From contig CALFXJ010000002.1 in assembly GCA_937958105.1 (NCBI GenBank), positions 1-64,000 of the forward strand: 64,000 nt of DNA, read 5' to 3'. The DNA comes from an uncultured Cellvibrio sp. (GTDB taxonomy: Bacteria > Pseudomonadota > Gammaproteobacteria > Pseudomonadales > Cellvibrionaceae). The translations under genes and the position numbers were made by a program. How positions within the stretch are numbered: the stretch's first letter is position 1; every line of letters starts with the position of its first letter. The notes beneath the pieces were generated by a model. The model saw only the letters and a list, made by a program, of their open reading frames with translations, did not search any database and was not told the DNA's origin. Of this stretch, positions 8,633 to 17,512 are shown piece after piece.

Positions 8633-9001
8633 ATGACAGAACAACCTGAACGGCGTCGTTTCAGCCGCGTACCCTTTTCCATAACGGTTACCCTGTTACA
8701 GGGCGACCACCAGTGGCAGGCAGATCTGGTGGATATCTCCCTCAAGGGACTTCTGGTAGCGATGCCGCCGGAGGCCAGATACGACAAACGTCTGTCACTG
8801 GCAGCAAGTATTCCACTCTCAGATCAGGCGATCATCGAGATGATCGCGCTGCCGGCCCATGAAGAAAACAATCTGCTGGGGCTGCGCTGCGAATCGATTG
8901 ATATGGAAAGCATCAGCCATCTGCGCAGGCTGATTGAATTAAACCTTAATGATCCTTCCGCCGCTGAACGGGAATTATCAGAACTGATAGCCACCGATTG
9001 A
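8633..9001 (+). CDS. PilZ-domain cyclic-di-GMP-binding protein
   Basis: A 122-residue protein made of one PilZ domain. The ligand motif RxxxR is RRFSR at residues 8-12 and the D/NxSxxG motif is DISLKG near 33-38, so c-di-GMP binding is expected. The C-terminal helix (SHLRRLIELNLNDPSAAERELSEL split over about residues 94-118) resembles that of single-domain PilZ proteins that sense c-di-GMP and act on a partner. A good ribosome site (AGAAGGA) precedes the ATG. A second PilZ gene follows after 9 bp. Confidence 0.88.
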   Translation: MTEQPERRRFSRVPFSITVTLLQGDHQWQADLVDISLKGLLVAMPPEARYDKRLSLAASIPLSDQAIIEMIALPAHEENNLLGLRCESIDMESISHLRRLIELNLNDPSAAERELSELIATD

Positions 9002-9010
9002 GATACTGAC

Positions 9011-9361
9011 ATGACTGACAATAATGACTCTGCCGACCGCCGCAACCATCCCCGCTTTCCGATGCGGGCTTATGCCCAGTTGGCTTATTCCACCAAAGAG
9101 TGGGAAGTCCACATCCTCGATATGTCGATGACCGGCGCCCGAATTGCATTGTTGAGCGAACACCTGTTGCGCGCGGGTGATCACATCAAGTTATTTATCG
9201 ACAGTGAGGAAATCGGTTTACAGCAGACCCTTAAAAAGAAAGTGCAGATGCAGGGCGAGATTGTTCATATCCGCGAGCATGTTGTGGGCATCGAACATCA
9301 ACCTTCTACCGAGATGGATAAACAGTTACTGGTGTTATTGCTGGCCAAGACGGAAGAATAG
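9011..9361 (+). CDS. PilZ-domain protein, second of a tandem pair
   Basis: A 116-residue single-domain PilZ protein with RNHPR as the RxxxR motif (residues 11-15) and DMSMTG as the DxSxxG motif, so both binding elements are intact. It lies 9 bp behind the other PilZ gene and is surely co-transcribed with it. The two are only distantly similar, arguing for different partners rather than a recent duplication. Their targets are unknown. The 264-bp gap after it holds no recognised signal apart from the ribosome site of the next gene. Confidence 0.87.
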   Translation: MTDNNDSADRRNHPRFPMRAYAQLAYSTKEWEVHILDMSMTGARIALLSEHLLRAGDHIKLFIDSEEIGLQQTLKKKVQMQGEIVHIREHVVGIEHQPSTEMDKQLLVLLLAKTEE

Positions 9362-9625
9362 ATTTTTCCGTCGGTGCTGATGAGCCAAACATTTCCTCTT
9401 CACGCCGTTAAGGACAACGGCAGCCAACAGCTTTAACTCTTCGCGTTTCGATTTTTAAATTCCGTTACGTCCCTAAGCTGACGGAACCAATATTCCCGCA
9501 TGTTTTCCTAAATCCACACCCAGTTTTTTAAATCACCCTTTCAAAAAAATATCGTCATTTTTTGCTGTGTTCGCCAGAGCACACAGCAGGTGAAATAAGC
9601 TGCCGCATTTAAAAAGGAAGACGTC

Positions 9626-12094
9626 ATGAATCAGTCAGCTGAAAAACCGGTCATCCTGATAACCGGTGCCGCCGGTAATCTCGGACAATCACTGACCCAG
9701 GCGCTGAGTCAGAACTTCCGGATTATCGGTCTCGACCGGAAACCAGCGGAGGGCGTCGCCCGCGCCTATACCATCGATCTCACCTCAGAGAAATCTGTGA
9801 AAAAAACTTTTCAGACCATGCTGACAGAAGAAGGCAGTGTCATCGCTGCCGTCATTCATCTGGCGGCTTATTTTGATTTTACCGGGGAGGAATCGCCGCT
9901 GTATGAACAGGTAAATGTCCAGGGCACGCGCCTGATTCTTGAGGCGTTACAGGATTTTACCGTGCATCGCTTTATCTACGCCAGTACCATGCTGGTTCAT
10001 CAACCGGGCTCGCCCGGCCAGAAGATTGACGAGACCAGCCCACTCGGCCCGCGCTGGGCTTATCCGAAATCCAAAGCGGAGACAGAAGCCGTTTTTCGCG
10101 AACATGCGCACAGGATGCCTTACACCTTGTTGCGCCTCGCCGGTATCTACGATGATCACACCGCCGTTCCAACACTCTCACATCAAATCGCCCGCATTTA
10201 TGAGCGGCGCGTTAAAGGCAAACTCTACTCGGGGGACACCAACGCCGGTCAGGCATTCCTGCATAAAGACGATATGGTGCAGGCTTTTATACGCACCATT
10301 GAGCGACGCGATGAGCTGCCCAAAGAGCACACACTGCTGGTCGGCGAACCGATCTGCCTGAGTTACGAAACCCTGCAGAACCGCATCGGCGAACTGCTGC
10401 ATGGTGCATCCAGCTGGCATACGTTTACCGTGCCTGAACCTATCGCCAAAGTGGGGGCCTGGCTGGAAGAGAAAACTGAGCCGATAGTACCGGATGATTT
10501 TGATAAAGGAGAAAAGCCTTTCATCCGCGCCTTCATGATCGATATGGCCTCTGATCATTATGAGATTGATATTCGCCGCGCACAGCAGGAGCTGGACTGG
10601 CAACCCCAGCACGCACTCTATGACGTGCTGCCGGTCATGATTGAGAACATGAAGAAAGATCCTCTGGGATGGTACGCCGCCAATAAAATTACACCGCCGG
10701 ACTGGCTGGAAGAAGCAAGCGAGCGCGGCCGCAACCCAAACGATCTGCTGAATAACTATCAGACGCAATACCGCCGGCAACACCAGAATAATATCTGGGC
10801 ATCGTTCATGAACCTTGCGCTCGGCGGCTGGCTGATTACCTCGGCACCGGTGATGAATTACGCCGGTACAAGCATGGTCTACAGCGATCTCATCGCCGGA
10901 AGCCTGTTGATGATACTCGCTGTGGTTTCCCTATCCTGGCGGATGGGCTGGGCGCGCTGGGCTTGCGCGGTTATCGGCGTCTGGCTGCTGTTCGCTCCCC
11001 TGGCGTTATGGACACCCAGCGCTGCGGCTTATCTAAACAACACGCTGGTTGGCATACTCGCTATTGGCTTCGCCGTTCTGACCAAACCCACACCTTGTCT
11101 GTCCCCGGTGGCCGTGTTAACCGGACCGGATATTCCGCCGGGCTGGAACCGCAATCCCTCCAGCTGGTTTCAGCGGGCGCCGATTATTTTTCTGGCATTT
11201 ATTGGTTTTTTTATCTCCCGTTACATGACGGCTTACCAACTCGGTCACATTGATGGTGTGTGGGACCCCTTCTTCTCCGGCGTTGACAGCGATAAAAACG
11301 GAACCGAATTTATCATCACATCACCACTGTCTGAAGCCTGGCCGGTACCGGATGCCGGCTTGGGCGCGATGACCTATGCAATGGAAATTCTGGTGGGCCT
11401 GATCGGTTCTCAACAGCGCTGGCGCACCATGCCGTGGCTGGTCACCCTGTTCGGCATCATGATTGTTCCCCTGGGCATTGTGTCTATCACTTTTATCATC
11501 ATTCAGCCCATACTGCTCGGCACCTGGTGTACACCATGTTTAATTGCCGCGGCGGCCATGCTGATCCAGATTCCTTATTCGCTGGATGAACTCCTGGCAA
11601 CCGGACAATTTTTAAAACGGCGGCACGATGCCGGAAAACCGGTACTGAAAATATTCTTCACCGGGGATACCGACGAAGGTGAAGCACGCAAGCGGGACGA
11701 TAACTTTGAACAACCGCCACTGGCAGTTCTGCGCGCGTTTTTCAGTGGTGCGATTAATCTGCCATGGAATCTTGCGCTGTGCATTCTGGTGGGAATCTGG
11801 CTGATGCTGACCCGCATCACCCTCGGCCACGAAGGCAGCATGGCTAACTGGGATCATCTGGTGGGTTCACTGGTTATTACCGTCAGCGTCTGCGCACTCG
11901 CTGAGATGGCACGCCCGGCTCGCTTTCTGATTATCCCTCTGGGCGGTGCCTTGCTGGTGACGCCCTTTATATTCAATGTCAGTGGCTTATCCATGGCAGT
12001 AACATTAGCGACGGGCGTTGCGCTGATTGTTTTGAGCATTCCGCGAGGCGCGATCAACAGTCAGTTTGGAAACTGGAATCGCTATCTGGTTTAA
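9626..12094 (+). CDS. Fusion protein: extended SDR epimerase + SPW-type and VKOR-like membrane domains
   Basis: Encodes 822 residues. Residues 1 to about 350 are an NAD(P)-dependent extended SDR: Rossmann motif GAAGNLG at 14-20, YASTM with the catalytic serine region, and the YPKSK catalytic motif. After a linker, residues 385-480 are four hydrophobic helices resembling SPW-repeat proteins (NLALGGWLITSAPVMNYAG). Residues 570-660 resemble the vitamin K epoxide reductase family, with a CxxC redox pair C635-C638 in GTWCTPC. Further helices end the protein. The soluble half should be cytosolic and the rest in the inner membrane. Substrates are unknown; a thiol-quinone redox role for the CxxC domain is family inference. 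Strong ribosome site AAGGAAG precedes the ATG. Confidence 0.8.
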   Translation: MNQSAEKPVILITGAAGNLGQSLTQALSQNFRIIGLDRKPAEGVARAYTIDLTSEKSVKKTFQTMLTEEGSVIAAVIHLAAYFDFTGEESPLYEQVNVQGTRLILEALQDFTVHRFIYASTMLVHQPGSPGQKIDETSPLGPRWAYPKSKAETEAVFREHAHRMPYTLLRLAGIYDDHTAVPTLSHQIARIYERRVKGKLYSGDTNAGQAFLHKDDMVQAFIRTIERRDELPKEHTLLVGEPICLSYETLQNRIGELLHGASSWHTFTVPEPIAKVGAWLEEKTEPIVPDDFDKGEKPFIRAFMIDMASDHYEIDIRRAQQELDWQPQHALYDVLPVMIENMKKDPLGWYAANKITPPDWLEEASERGRNPNDLLNNYQTQYRRQHQNNIWASFMNLALGGWLITSAPVMNYAGTSMVYSDLIAGSLLMILAVVSLSWRMGWARWACAVIGVWLLFAPLALWTPSAAAYLNNTLVGILAIGFAVLTKPTPCLSPVAVLTGPDIPPGWNRNPSSWFQRAPIIFLAFIGFFISRYMTAYQLGHIDGVWDPFFSGVDSDKNGTEFIITSPLSEAWPVPDAGLGAMTYAMEILVGLIGSQQRWRTMPWLVTLFGIMIVPLGIVSITFIIIQPILLGTWCTPCLIAAAAMLIQIPYSLDELLATGQFLKRRHDAGKPVLKIFFTGDTDEGEARKRDDNFEQPPLAVLRAFFSGAINLPWNLALCILVGIWLMLTRITLGHEGSMANWDHLVGSLVITVSVCALAEMARPARFLIIPLGGALLVTPFIFNVSGLSMAVTLATGVALIVLSIPRGAINSQFGNWNRYLV

Positions 12095-12115
12095 GCAAAG
12101 AGATGGCACAGAGAT

Positions 12116-12137
12116 GTTGCCAGCATGCGCTGGCAAC
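12116..12137. terminator. Hairpin between convergent genes
   Basis: Perfect 9-bp stem GTTGCCAGC / GCTGGCAAC with loop ATGC, in the 57-bp gap between the fusion gene and radA. There is no T run, so termination is only suggested by position and symmetry. Confidence 0.5.
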
Positions 12138-12151
12138 ACGATGGGAAGGAA

Positions 12152-13519
12152 TCAGAGTGCATCCAGTGCCTCCTGCAGATTTTTAACGGCCACCACTTCA
12201 ATCCCTGGATTTTTTTCACGTGGTGCGTTGCCGTAAGGAACGATAGCTTTTTTAAAACCGTGTTTGGCCGCTTCGCGCAATCGTTCCTGTCCACTGGGCA
12301 CCGGTCGGATCTCGCCGGACAAACCAACCTCGCCAAAGACCATCAGATCCTGCGGCAAGGCCCGGTCTCGAAAACTCGAGACAATGGCCACCAATACCGC
12401 CAGATCCGCACTGGTTTCCATCACCCGTACACCACCGACCACGTTCACAAATACATCCTGATCGCCCACCATGATTCCACCATGACGATGCAGGACAGCG
12501 AGCAGCATGGACAAACGATTCTGATCCATCCCCACCGCCACCCGGCGCGGATTGCCCAGATGGCTGTCATCGACGAGCGCCTGAATTTCTATCAACAGCG
12601 GACGTGTTCCCTCCCACATCACCATCACCACCGAGCCGGAAGAAACTTCTTCAGCGCGCTGCAGAAAAATAGCGGATGGATTATTAACTTCGCGCATACC
12701 CTGTTCGGTCATGGCGAAGACACCCAGCTCGTTGACTGCACCAAAACGGTTTTTATGCCCGCGTAAGGTTCTGAAGCGCGAATCGTTGTCGCCCTCCAGC
12801 AGAATGGAACAGTCAATCATATGCTCCAGCACTTTCGGACCGGCCAGAGAACCATCTTTGGTCACATGGCCGACGAGGATCAACACAGTGCCGGTCTGCT
12901 TAGCGAAGCGGGTGAGATAGGCCGCGCTTTCGCGGACCTGGGATACGGAGCCGGGAGCCGAAGTGATGTCTTCCATGTGCATCACCTGAATGGAGTCGAT
13001 AACCATCACCTTAGGCGCTACTTTCTGAGCCGTTGCACAGATGGTTTCCACACTGGTTTCGCTGAGCATCTGCAGCTTGTCGGTCGGCAAACCCAGACGC
13101 TGCGCACGCATCGCTACCTGCTGCAAGGACTCTTCGCCGGTGATGTAAAGCGCAGGCATGGTGCGTGCGAGATTGCACAAGGTCTGCAGCAATAACGTGG
13201 ATTTACCTGCGCCGGGGTTACCGCCAATCAGCACCACCGAGCCGGGCACAAATCCGCCACCAAGAACACGATCAAATTCCCCCGCACCGCTGGAAAATCG
13301 GGGCAGATCCTCCAGGCTGATTTCCGCCAGAGTCTGCACAGTACCGCCTGCGGCCGCACCAGCGTAACCTTGAAATTTTGCCGAACGATTGCCCGGCGTC
13401 GGACCCAGACGCACTTCGGACAGACTGTTCCAGACACCGCATTCCGTGCACTGACCCTGCCACTTGCTGTATTCCGCACCACAGTCATTGCATACAAAAG
13501 CGCTCTTGGTTTTCGCCAC
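12152..13519 (-). CDS. radA: DNA repair protein RadA (Sms)
   Basis: Encodes 455 residues, standard for RadA. It starts with a four-cysteine zinc finger (CNDCG ... CTECG, residues 10-30), then a RecA-like ATPase with Walker A GGNPGAGKST near residue 97, the RadA-specific KNRFG motif near 256, and a Lon-like C-terminal domain (about 290-455). RadA is a hexameric helicase that drives branch migration of recombination intermediates. The start codon is GTG, preceded by AGGATT. It converges with the SDR fusion gene; the next leftward gene upstream is a membrane sensor-like gene 69 bp away. Confidence 0.96.
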   Translation of the reverse strand: MAKTKSAFVCNDCGAEYSKWQGQCTECGVWNSLSEVRLGPTPGNRSAKFQGYAGAAAGGTVQTLAEISLEDLPRFSSGAGEFDRVLGGGFVPGSVVLIGGNPGAGKSTLLLQTLCNLARTMPALYITGEESLQQVAMRAQRLGLPTDKLQMLSETSVETICATAQKVAPKVMVIDSIQVMHMEDITSAPGSVSQVRESAAYLTRFAKQTGTVLILVGHVTKDGSLAGPKVLEHMIDCSILLEGDNDSRFRTLRGHKNRFGAVNELGVFAMTEQGMREVNNPSAIFLQRAEEVSSGSVVMVMWEGTRPLLIEIQALVDDSHLGNPRRVAVGMDQNRLSMLLAVLHRHGGIMVGDQDVFVNVVGGVRVMETSADLAVLVAIVSSFRDRALPQDLMVFGEVGLSGEIRPVPSGQERLREAAKHGFKKAIVPYGNAPREKNPGIEVVAVKNLQEALDAL

Positions 13520-13588
13520 GGGTTAATCCTCGTAGAAAAATCTTAAAATGGAAACGTCCGGCGTTTTGGTGGAGGAGCAACTCGCCCG

Positions 13589-14509
13589 TCAATCTCTATC
13601 GTCGGTTAATTTTAAATAAGCGCCCAGACCAACCAGCAAGGCAACCGCCGCCAACAACATCCATACCGCGCTGTTCAAATGCGTCGCATCACCCAGCAGC
13701 GATTTAAACATCAACAACAGGGATTCAATCGAAACGGCAATCACAATTGCTGTCATAAAGCGGCTGATCGTACGACGGCTTGATCCATGATGGTGAATAT
13801 CTTTATGCAACAATACTTCCTCTTCGAGGATCGTCTTGCCTAAATCAAAAATTGCCAGACCCAGCGTAATGAGAATAACCGTACTGAACGCCTGAGTCGC
13901 GGTATTGGTGTGTTGATAAATCACCTCAACCAGTGAACTGCCCGCCGAAAACAACAACAGTCCGGCGACTGAAACCAGCAGCACACCGATGATGCCATAT
14001 ACCACTTGAAACACCGGATGAATACGTCGGCGCAATTCATCACCGTTCAGAAAGCTGATCAGCTTTTCCAGATTGAAATTGATCACCAGATAACCCACCT
14101 TGCCCTGCGCATCGGTGAAACGCTGCACCGCAGACAAGGCCAGCTGATGGGTCGCACTGGACAGATAAGGCGAGGTCACCGTCGTTGCCCGATGATTATC
14201 CCGCGCTGCCGAGTAATAAGGACGATTACTGCGATCCGACCCCTTCCCCGCCTCCTTCCGCCGGGAATCCCCAAGCCCCGGCGCCACCGCCGACGCCGTC
14301 GTTTGCACTCCCTCTTCATCCAGACTGTACAGCAACTCCACAAATGGATAAGAATGATTCAACTTGCTCACCATCTGCTCCAGCTCCTGCTGCGAACCAA
14401 CAATCTTGTTCGGCTCAAGCGTCGTAACAATAGAGCCCAACAGACGATCAATCTGCGGCTGATACTCGTCATACTTTTTTAACAGATATAAATAATTGCG
14501 TGGTGTCAT
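13589..14509 (-). CDS. Membrane protein with periplasmic sensor-like domain, no output domain
   Basis: About 306 residues from the ATG at 14509; a GTG 45 bp upstream would add 15 residues and neither start has a clear ribosome site. The N-terminal half is soluble and resembles Cache/PDC sensor folds: a long helix with EPNKIVGSQQELEQMVSKL, then strand-rich sequence with PYYSAARDNHRATTVTSPYL, a ligand-pocket-like segment. The C-terminal half has four transmembrane helices (about 180-305). No kinase, GGDEF, HAMP or methyl-accepting domain follows. The family is not recognised by name; a sensory or scaffolding role is inference. Confidence 0.7.
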   Translation of the reverse strand: MTPRNYLYLLKKYDEYQPQIDRLLGSIVTTLEPNKIVGSQQELEQMVSKLNHSYPFVELLYSLDEEGVQTTASAVAPGLGDSRRKEAGKGSDRSNRPYYSAARDNHRATTVTSPYLSSATHQLALSAVQRFTDAQGKVGYLVINFNLEKLISFLNGDELRRRIHPVFQVVYGIIGVLLVSVAGLLLFSAGSSLVEVIYQHTNTATQAFSTVILITLGLAIFDLGKTILEEEVLLHKDIHHHGSSRRTISRFMTAIVIAVSIESLLLMFKSLLGDATHLNSAVWMLLAAVALLVGLGAYLKLTDDRD

Positions 14510-14656
14510 GATGGGTGGGGGTACCTGAGGGTAAATAAACGACTTAATCAACACCTAATTCTAGCGGCTGGCTGTAATTCCTGCTGCTTACAAAAGCTAT
14601 TTCATTTCCATATAAAAGCCCCATACAACTATTAGCTCACACAGACCCGTAGCCCC

Positions 14657-14692
14657 GTAGGTCGGATTAGCCGCACCGCGGCGTAATCCGAC
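14657..14692 (+). repeat. GTCGGATTA palindromic repeat
   Basis: Forward copy with GTAG flank and centre GCCGCACCGCGGCG, lying between the end of the small membrane protein gene (14727) and the start of the sensor-like gene. Its sequence is identical to the copy at 15305-15340. Confidence 0.9.
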
Positions 14693-14726
14693 GATATATA
14701 AATATGCAAACGACAATCCCAAGCTA

Positions 14727-15218
14727 TCACAAGTCTTTAGAAGGAAATGACTTTAATCCGTCCAAGCATGCAGGGACATCTCTCACATATACTACTGTCT
14801 TGTGCGATAGGGCATTCCGGGATTTCGGTTCACAAAGTTTGTAACCTTGAGCGAAAAGATGGCGCTCAACAGGGATATGTACAGCATGAGGCAACAAAAA
14901 CAAAAGAGCGATAGCTACTACCAGTACCCCGGTAATCAGTCTGGACGCTTTCTCCGATGGTATCCTTTTAGAACTCCATTGAATTCCTGAGTAAACAGCT
15001 AAAGCTCCCAAGCCGATTGCAATACCCAACAACTTGAAAGTACCGCTATTGAACGTAACAATCGAAGCAGATTCGATCAATGCGTCACTCAACGAGAGTA
15101 ACCCCAGGATAAACGCAGAGCCAGCGACCAAACTAATACATCCAAATATTATGATACTTAGTAGCTGTAGCCTACGATTTTTGATAGCGTCGATCGACAT
15201 TGCCGCAACATCGTTCAA
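14727..15218 (-). CDS. Hypothetical three-helix membrane protein
   Basis: A 163-residue protein of no recognised family. Three hydrophobic segments are visible (about residues 19-40, 60-80 and 92-110), followed by a soluble tail with two cysteines (YKLCEPKS and PACLDGL), probably outside the membrane if the N-terminus is cytosolic. An in-frame ATG at residue 7 is an alternative start. Base composition is more AT-rich than in neighbouring genes, and repeats lie on both sides, so a recent arrival is possible. A stable DNA-level function cannot be excluded but the hydrophobic periodicity supports a real protein. Confidence 0.55.
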   Translation of the reverse strand: MNDVAAMSIDAIKNRRLQLLSIIIFGCISLVAGSAFILGLLSLSDALIESASIVTFNSGTFKLLGIAIGLGALAVYSGIQWSSKRIPSEKASRLITGVLVVAIALLFLLPHAVHIPVERHLFAQGYKLCEPKSRNALSHKTVVYVRDVPACLDGLKSFPSKDL

Positions 15219-15304
15219 ATTGGTCTTCGTTCATGGTTACAAAGCTTGGTAAGCGAGCAAAAACTGCGAATAAATCCGCGTAGCTGGCTTGGTAAACTCA
15301 GTTC

Positions 15305-15340
15305 GTAGGTCGGATTAGCCGCACCGCGGCGTAATCCGAC
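15305..15340 (+). repeat. GTCGGATTA palindromic repeat, first of an inverted pair
   Basis: Forward copy identical to 14657-14692. With the reverse copy at 15388 it forms an inverted doublet spaced by about 47 bp, as in REP doublets. Confidence 0.9.
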
Positions 15341-15387
15341 GACTAACGTTCTTAATAAGGTGTTTTTCATTCGCGGGTATTCTGTTG

Positions 15388-15425
15388 TGTCGGATTACGC
15401 CGCTTTGCGGCTAATCCGACCTACG
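15388..15425 (-). repeat. GTCGGATTA palindromic repeat, second of an inverted pair
   Basis: Reverse copy with centre CGCCGCTTTGCGGC, 38 bp from the parE stop codon. Its core is the same as at 17475-17512 on the other side of parE. Confidence 0.9.
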
Positions 15426-15462
15426 GTTGGTTTGTGTTGTAACACAGAATCGCAGGTTATTG

Positions 15463-17352
15463 CTAAACCACAATCTCCGCCAGATTACCTTTTTCTTCCA
15501 GCCACGATTTGCGATCCGCTGCGCGTTTTTTGGCGAGCATCATGTCCATGATCTGGCGAGTGCCGTCTTCGTCGTCGATGGTGAGTTGTACCAGGCGGCG
15601 GGTGTCGACGGCCATGGTGGTTTCGCGCAGCTGCAGGGGGTTCATCTCGCCGAGGCCTTTAAAGCGTTGTACATTGACCTTGCCTTTTTTATTTTCGGCG
15701 GACAGGCGGTCGAGGATGCCTTTCTTCTCGCTTTCATCCAGCGCGTAATAAACGTCTTTACCGATGTCGATGCGATAGAGCGGCGGCATGGCGACAAATA
15801 CGTGGCCGTTTTTCACGAGCGCGGGGAAATGCTTCACGAAGAGTGCGCACAGCAGTGTGGCGATGTGCAGTCCGTCGGAATCGGCATCAGCGAGGATGCA
15901 GATTTTGTGGTAGCGCAGTTCACTCAGGTCTTCGCTGCCGGGATCAAGTCCGATGGCCACGGAGATATCGTGCACCTCCTGGCTCGACAGAATTTCCTCC
16001 GAGTTGACTTCCCAGGTATTCAGGATTTTTCCGCGCAGCGGCATGATGGCCTGGAACTCGCGGTCGCGCGCCTGTTTGGCGGAACCACCGGCCGAATCCC
16101 CCTCTACCAGGAACAGTTCACTGCGTGCGGGATCGCCGCTGGAGCAATCTGCCAGTTTGCCGGGCAGTGCCGGTCCCTGGGTCACTTTTTTGCGCGCAAT
16201 TTTTTTACTGGACCGCACACGTTTCTGGGCGTTGTTGATGCAGTGATCGGCGAGCTTATCGCCCTCTTCCGTGTGCTGGTTCAGCCAGAGTGCGAATGCA
16301 TCTTTGGCAACGCCTGAAACAAAAGCAGCGGCTTCGCGTGAGGTCAGGCGTTCTTTCGTCTGACCGGAAAACTGCGGGTCGGCCAGCTTGAATGAAAGGA
16401 CGTAACAGCAGTTATTCCAGATATCTTCCGGTGCGAGTTTAACGCCGCGCGGAATCAGGTTGCGGAACTCACAGTACTCGCGCATCGCGTCCAGCAGGCC
16501 GGTACGTAAACCGTTGACGTGAGTACCGCCCTGCGCCGTAGGAATCAGGTTGACGTAACTTTCCTGAACCAGCTCGCCGCCTTCCGGCAGCCATTGCACG
16601 GCCCAGCTTACGCCCTCAGTCTTGCCATTGAAGTCGCCGACAAAGGGTAACTCCGGCAGGGTTTCCCAACCCTGGGTAGCGCCAGCAAGGTAATCTTTTA
16701 AACCGTCTTCGTAAAACCATTCATCTTTTTCGCCGGTTTGTTCATCCAGAAATGTGACTTTCAGACCGGGGCACAGCACCGCTTTCGCACGCAGCACGTG
16801 ACGCATACGGCTGACGGAAAATTTAGGAGAATCAAAATAAATCGGGTTCGGCAGGAATCGCACACTGGTACCGGTCTGGCGTTTCGGACAGGTATCAATG
16901 ATTTCGAGATCCGTGGCCTTATCGCCATTAGCAAAGCCCATGCGGTAGACGTTGCCGTCGCGCTTGATGGTGACTTCCAGTTTCTGCGACAGCGCGTTGA
17001 CCACCGATACACCCACGCCGTGAAGACCACCGGAGAACTGGTAATTTTTGTTGGAGAATTTACCACCAGCGTGAAGGGTACATAGAATGACCTCTACGCC
17101 CGGTTTACCCTGCTCCGGGTGGATGTCCACCGGCATACCGCGGCCATCGTCAGTGACGGTAACAGATTGGTCTTTGTGCAGGATGACTTCGATGGACTTG
17201 GCGTGACCGGCGAGTGCTTCGTCCACGCTGTTGTCGATAATTTCCTGTGCAAGGTGGTTCGGCCGTGCGGTTTCGGTGTACATGCCCGGGCGTTTTTTGA
17301 CCGGGTCCAGCCCCGTGAGTACTTCAATATCTTCTGCGGAGTAATTAGCCAT
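15463..17352 (-). CDS. parE: DNA topoisomerase IV subunit B
   Basis: Encodes 629 residues, the usual ParE length. The GHKL ATPase domain shows EIIDNSVDEALAGH and DDGRGMPV near the start and GGLHGVGVSVVNALS around residue 110. The TOPRIM domain shows LVEGDSAGGSAKQARDR around residue 415 and ADADSDG near 490. With ParC it decatenates daughter chromosomes. It is last in the leftward series cpdA-yqiA-parE, although repeats occupy the 145-bp gap before it. ParE rather than GyrB is indicated by length and by the cpdA-yqiA neighbours. Confidence 0.97.
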   Translation of the reverse strand: MANYSAEDIEVLTGLDPVKKRPGMYTETARPNHLAQEIIDNSVDEALAGHAKSIEVILHKDQSVTVTDDGRGMPVDIHPEQGKPGVEVILCTLHAGGKFSNKNYQFSGGLHGVGVSVVNALSQKLEVTIKRDGNVYRMGFANGDKATDLEIIDTCPKRQTGTSVRFLPNPIYFDSPKFSVSRMRHVLRAKAVLCPGLKVTFLDEQTGEKDEWFYEDGLKDYLAGATQGWETLPELPFVGDFNGKTEGVSWAVQWLPEGGELVQESYVNLIPTAQGGTHVNGLRTGLLDAMREYCEFRNLIPRGVKLAPEDIWNNCCYVLSFKLADPQFSGQTKERLTSREAAAFVSGVAKDAFALWLNQHTEEGDKLADHCINNAQKRVRSSKKIARKKVTQGPALPGKLADCSSGDPARSELFLVEGDSAGGSAKQARDREFQAIMPLRGKILNTWEVNSEEILSSQEVHDISVAIGLDPGSEDLSELRYHKICILADADSDGLHIATLLCALFVKHFPALVKNGHVFVAMPPLYRIDIGKDVYYALDESEKKGILDRLSAENKKGKVNVQRFKGLGEMNPLQLRETTMAVDTRRLVQLTIDDEDGTRQIMDMMLAKKRAADRKSWLEEKGNLAEIVV

Positions 17353-17392
17353 AGAGTCTTCTGAAAGTTAGCTGTAATTATTGATGATTCGC

Positions 17393-17429
17393 GTAGGTCG
17401 GATTAGTCGCGCAGTGGCGTAATCCGACA
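17393..17429 (+). repeat. GTCGGATTA palindromic repeat, first of an inverted pair
   Basis: Forward copy with centre GTCGCGCAGTGGCG in the gap between parE and yqiA; partner of the reverse copy at 17475. Confidence 0.9.
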
Positions 17430-17474
17430 ATCAACGATGACATTTAATGAACATATTTCATTTGCTGGGAGCTT

Positions 17475-17512
17475 TGTCGGATTACGCCGCTTTGCGGCTA
17501 ATCCGACCTACG
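17475..17512 (-). repeat. GTCGGATTA palindromic repeat that ends yqiA
   Basis: Reverse copy overlapping the 3' end of yqiA. Read on the minus strand, CGT-AGG-TCG-GAT-TAG supplies the last four codons and the stop codon of the gene. Confidence 0.92.

Noticed and set aside
15427..16317. Plus-strand 296-codon open frame
   Set aside because: It is antisense to parE, a certain gene, and begins in a repeat.
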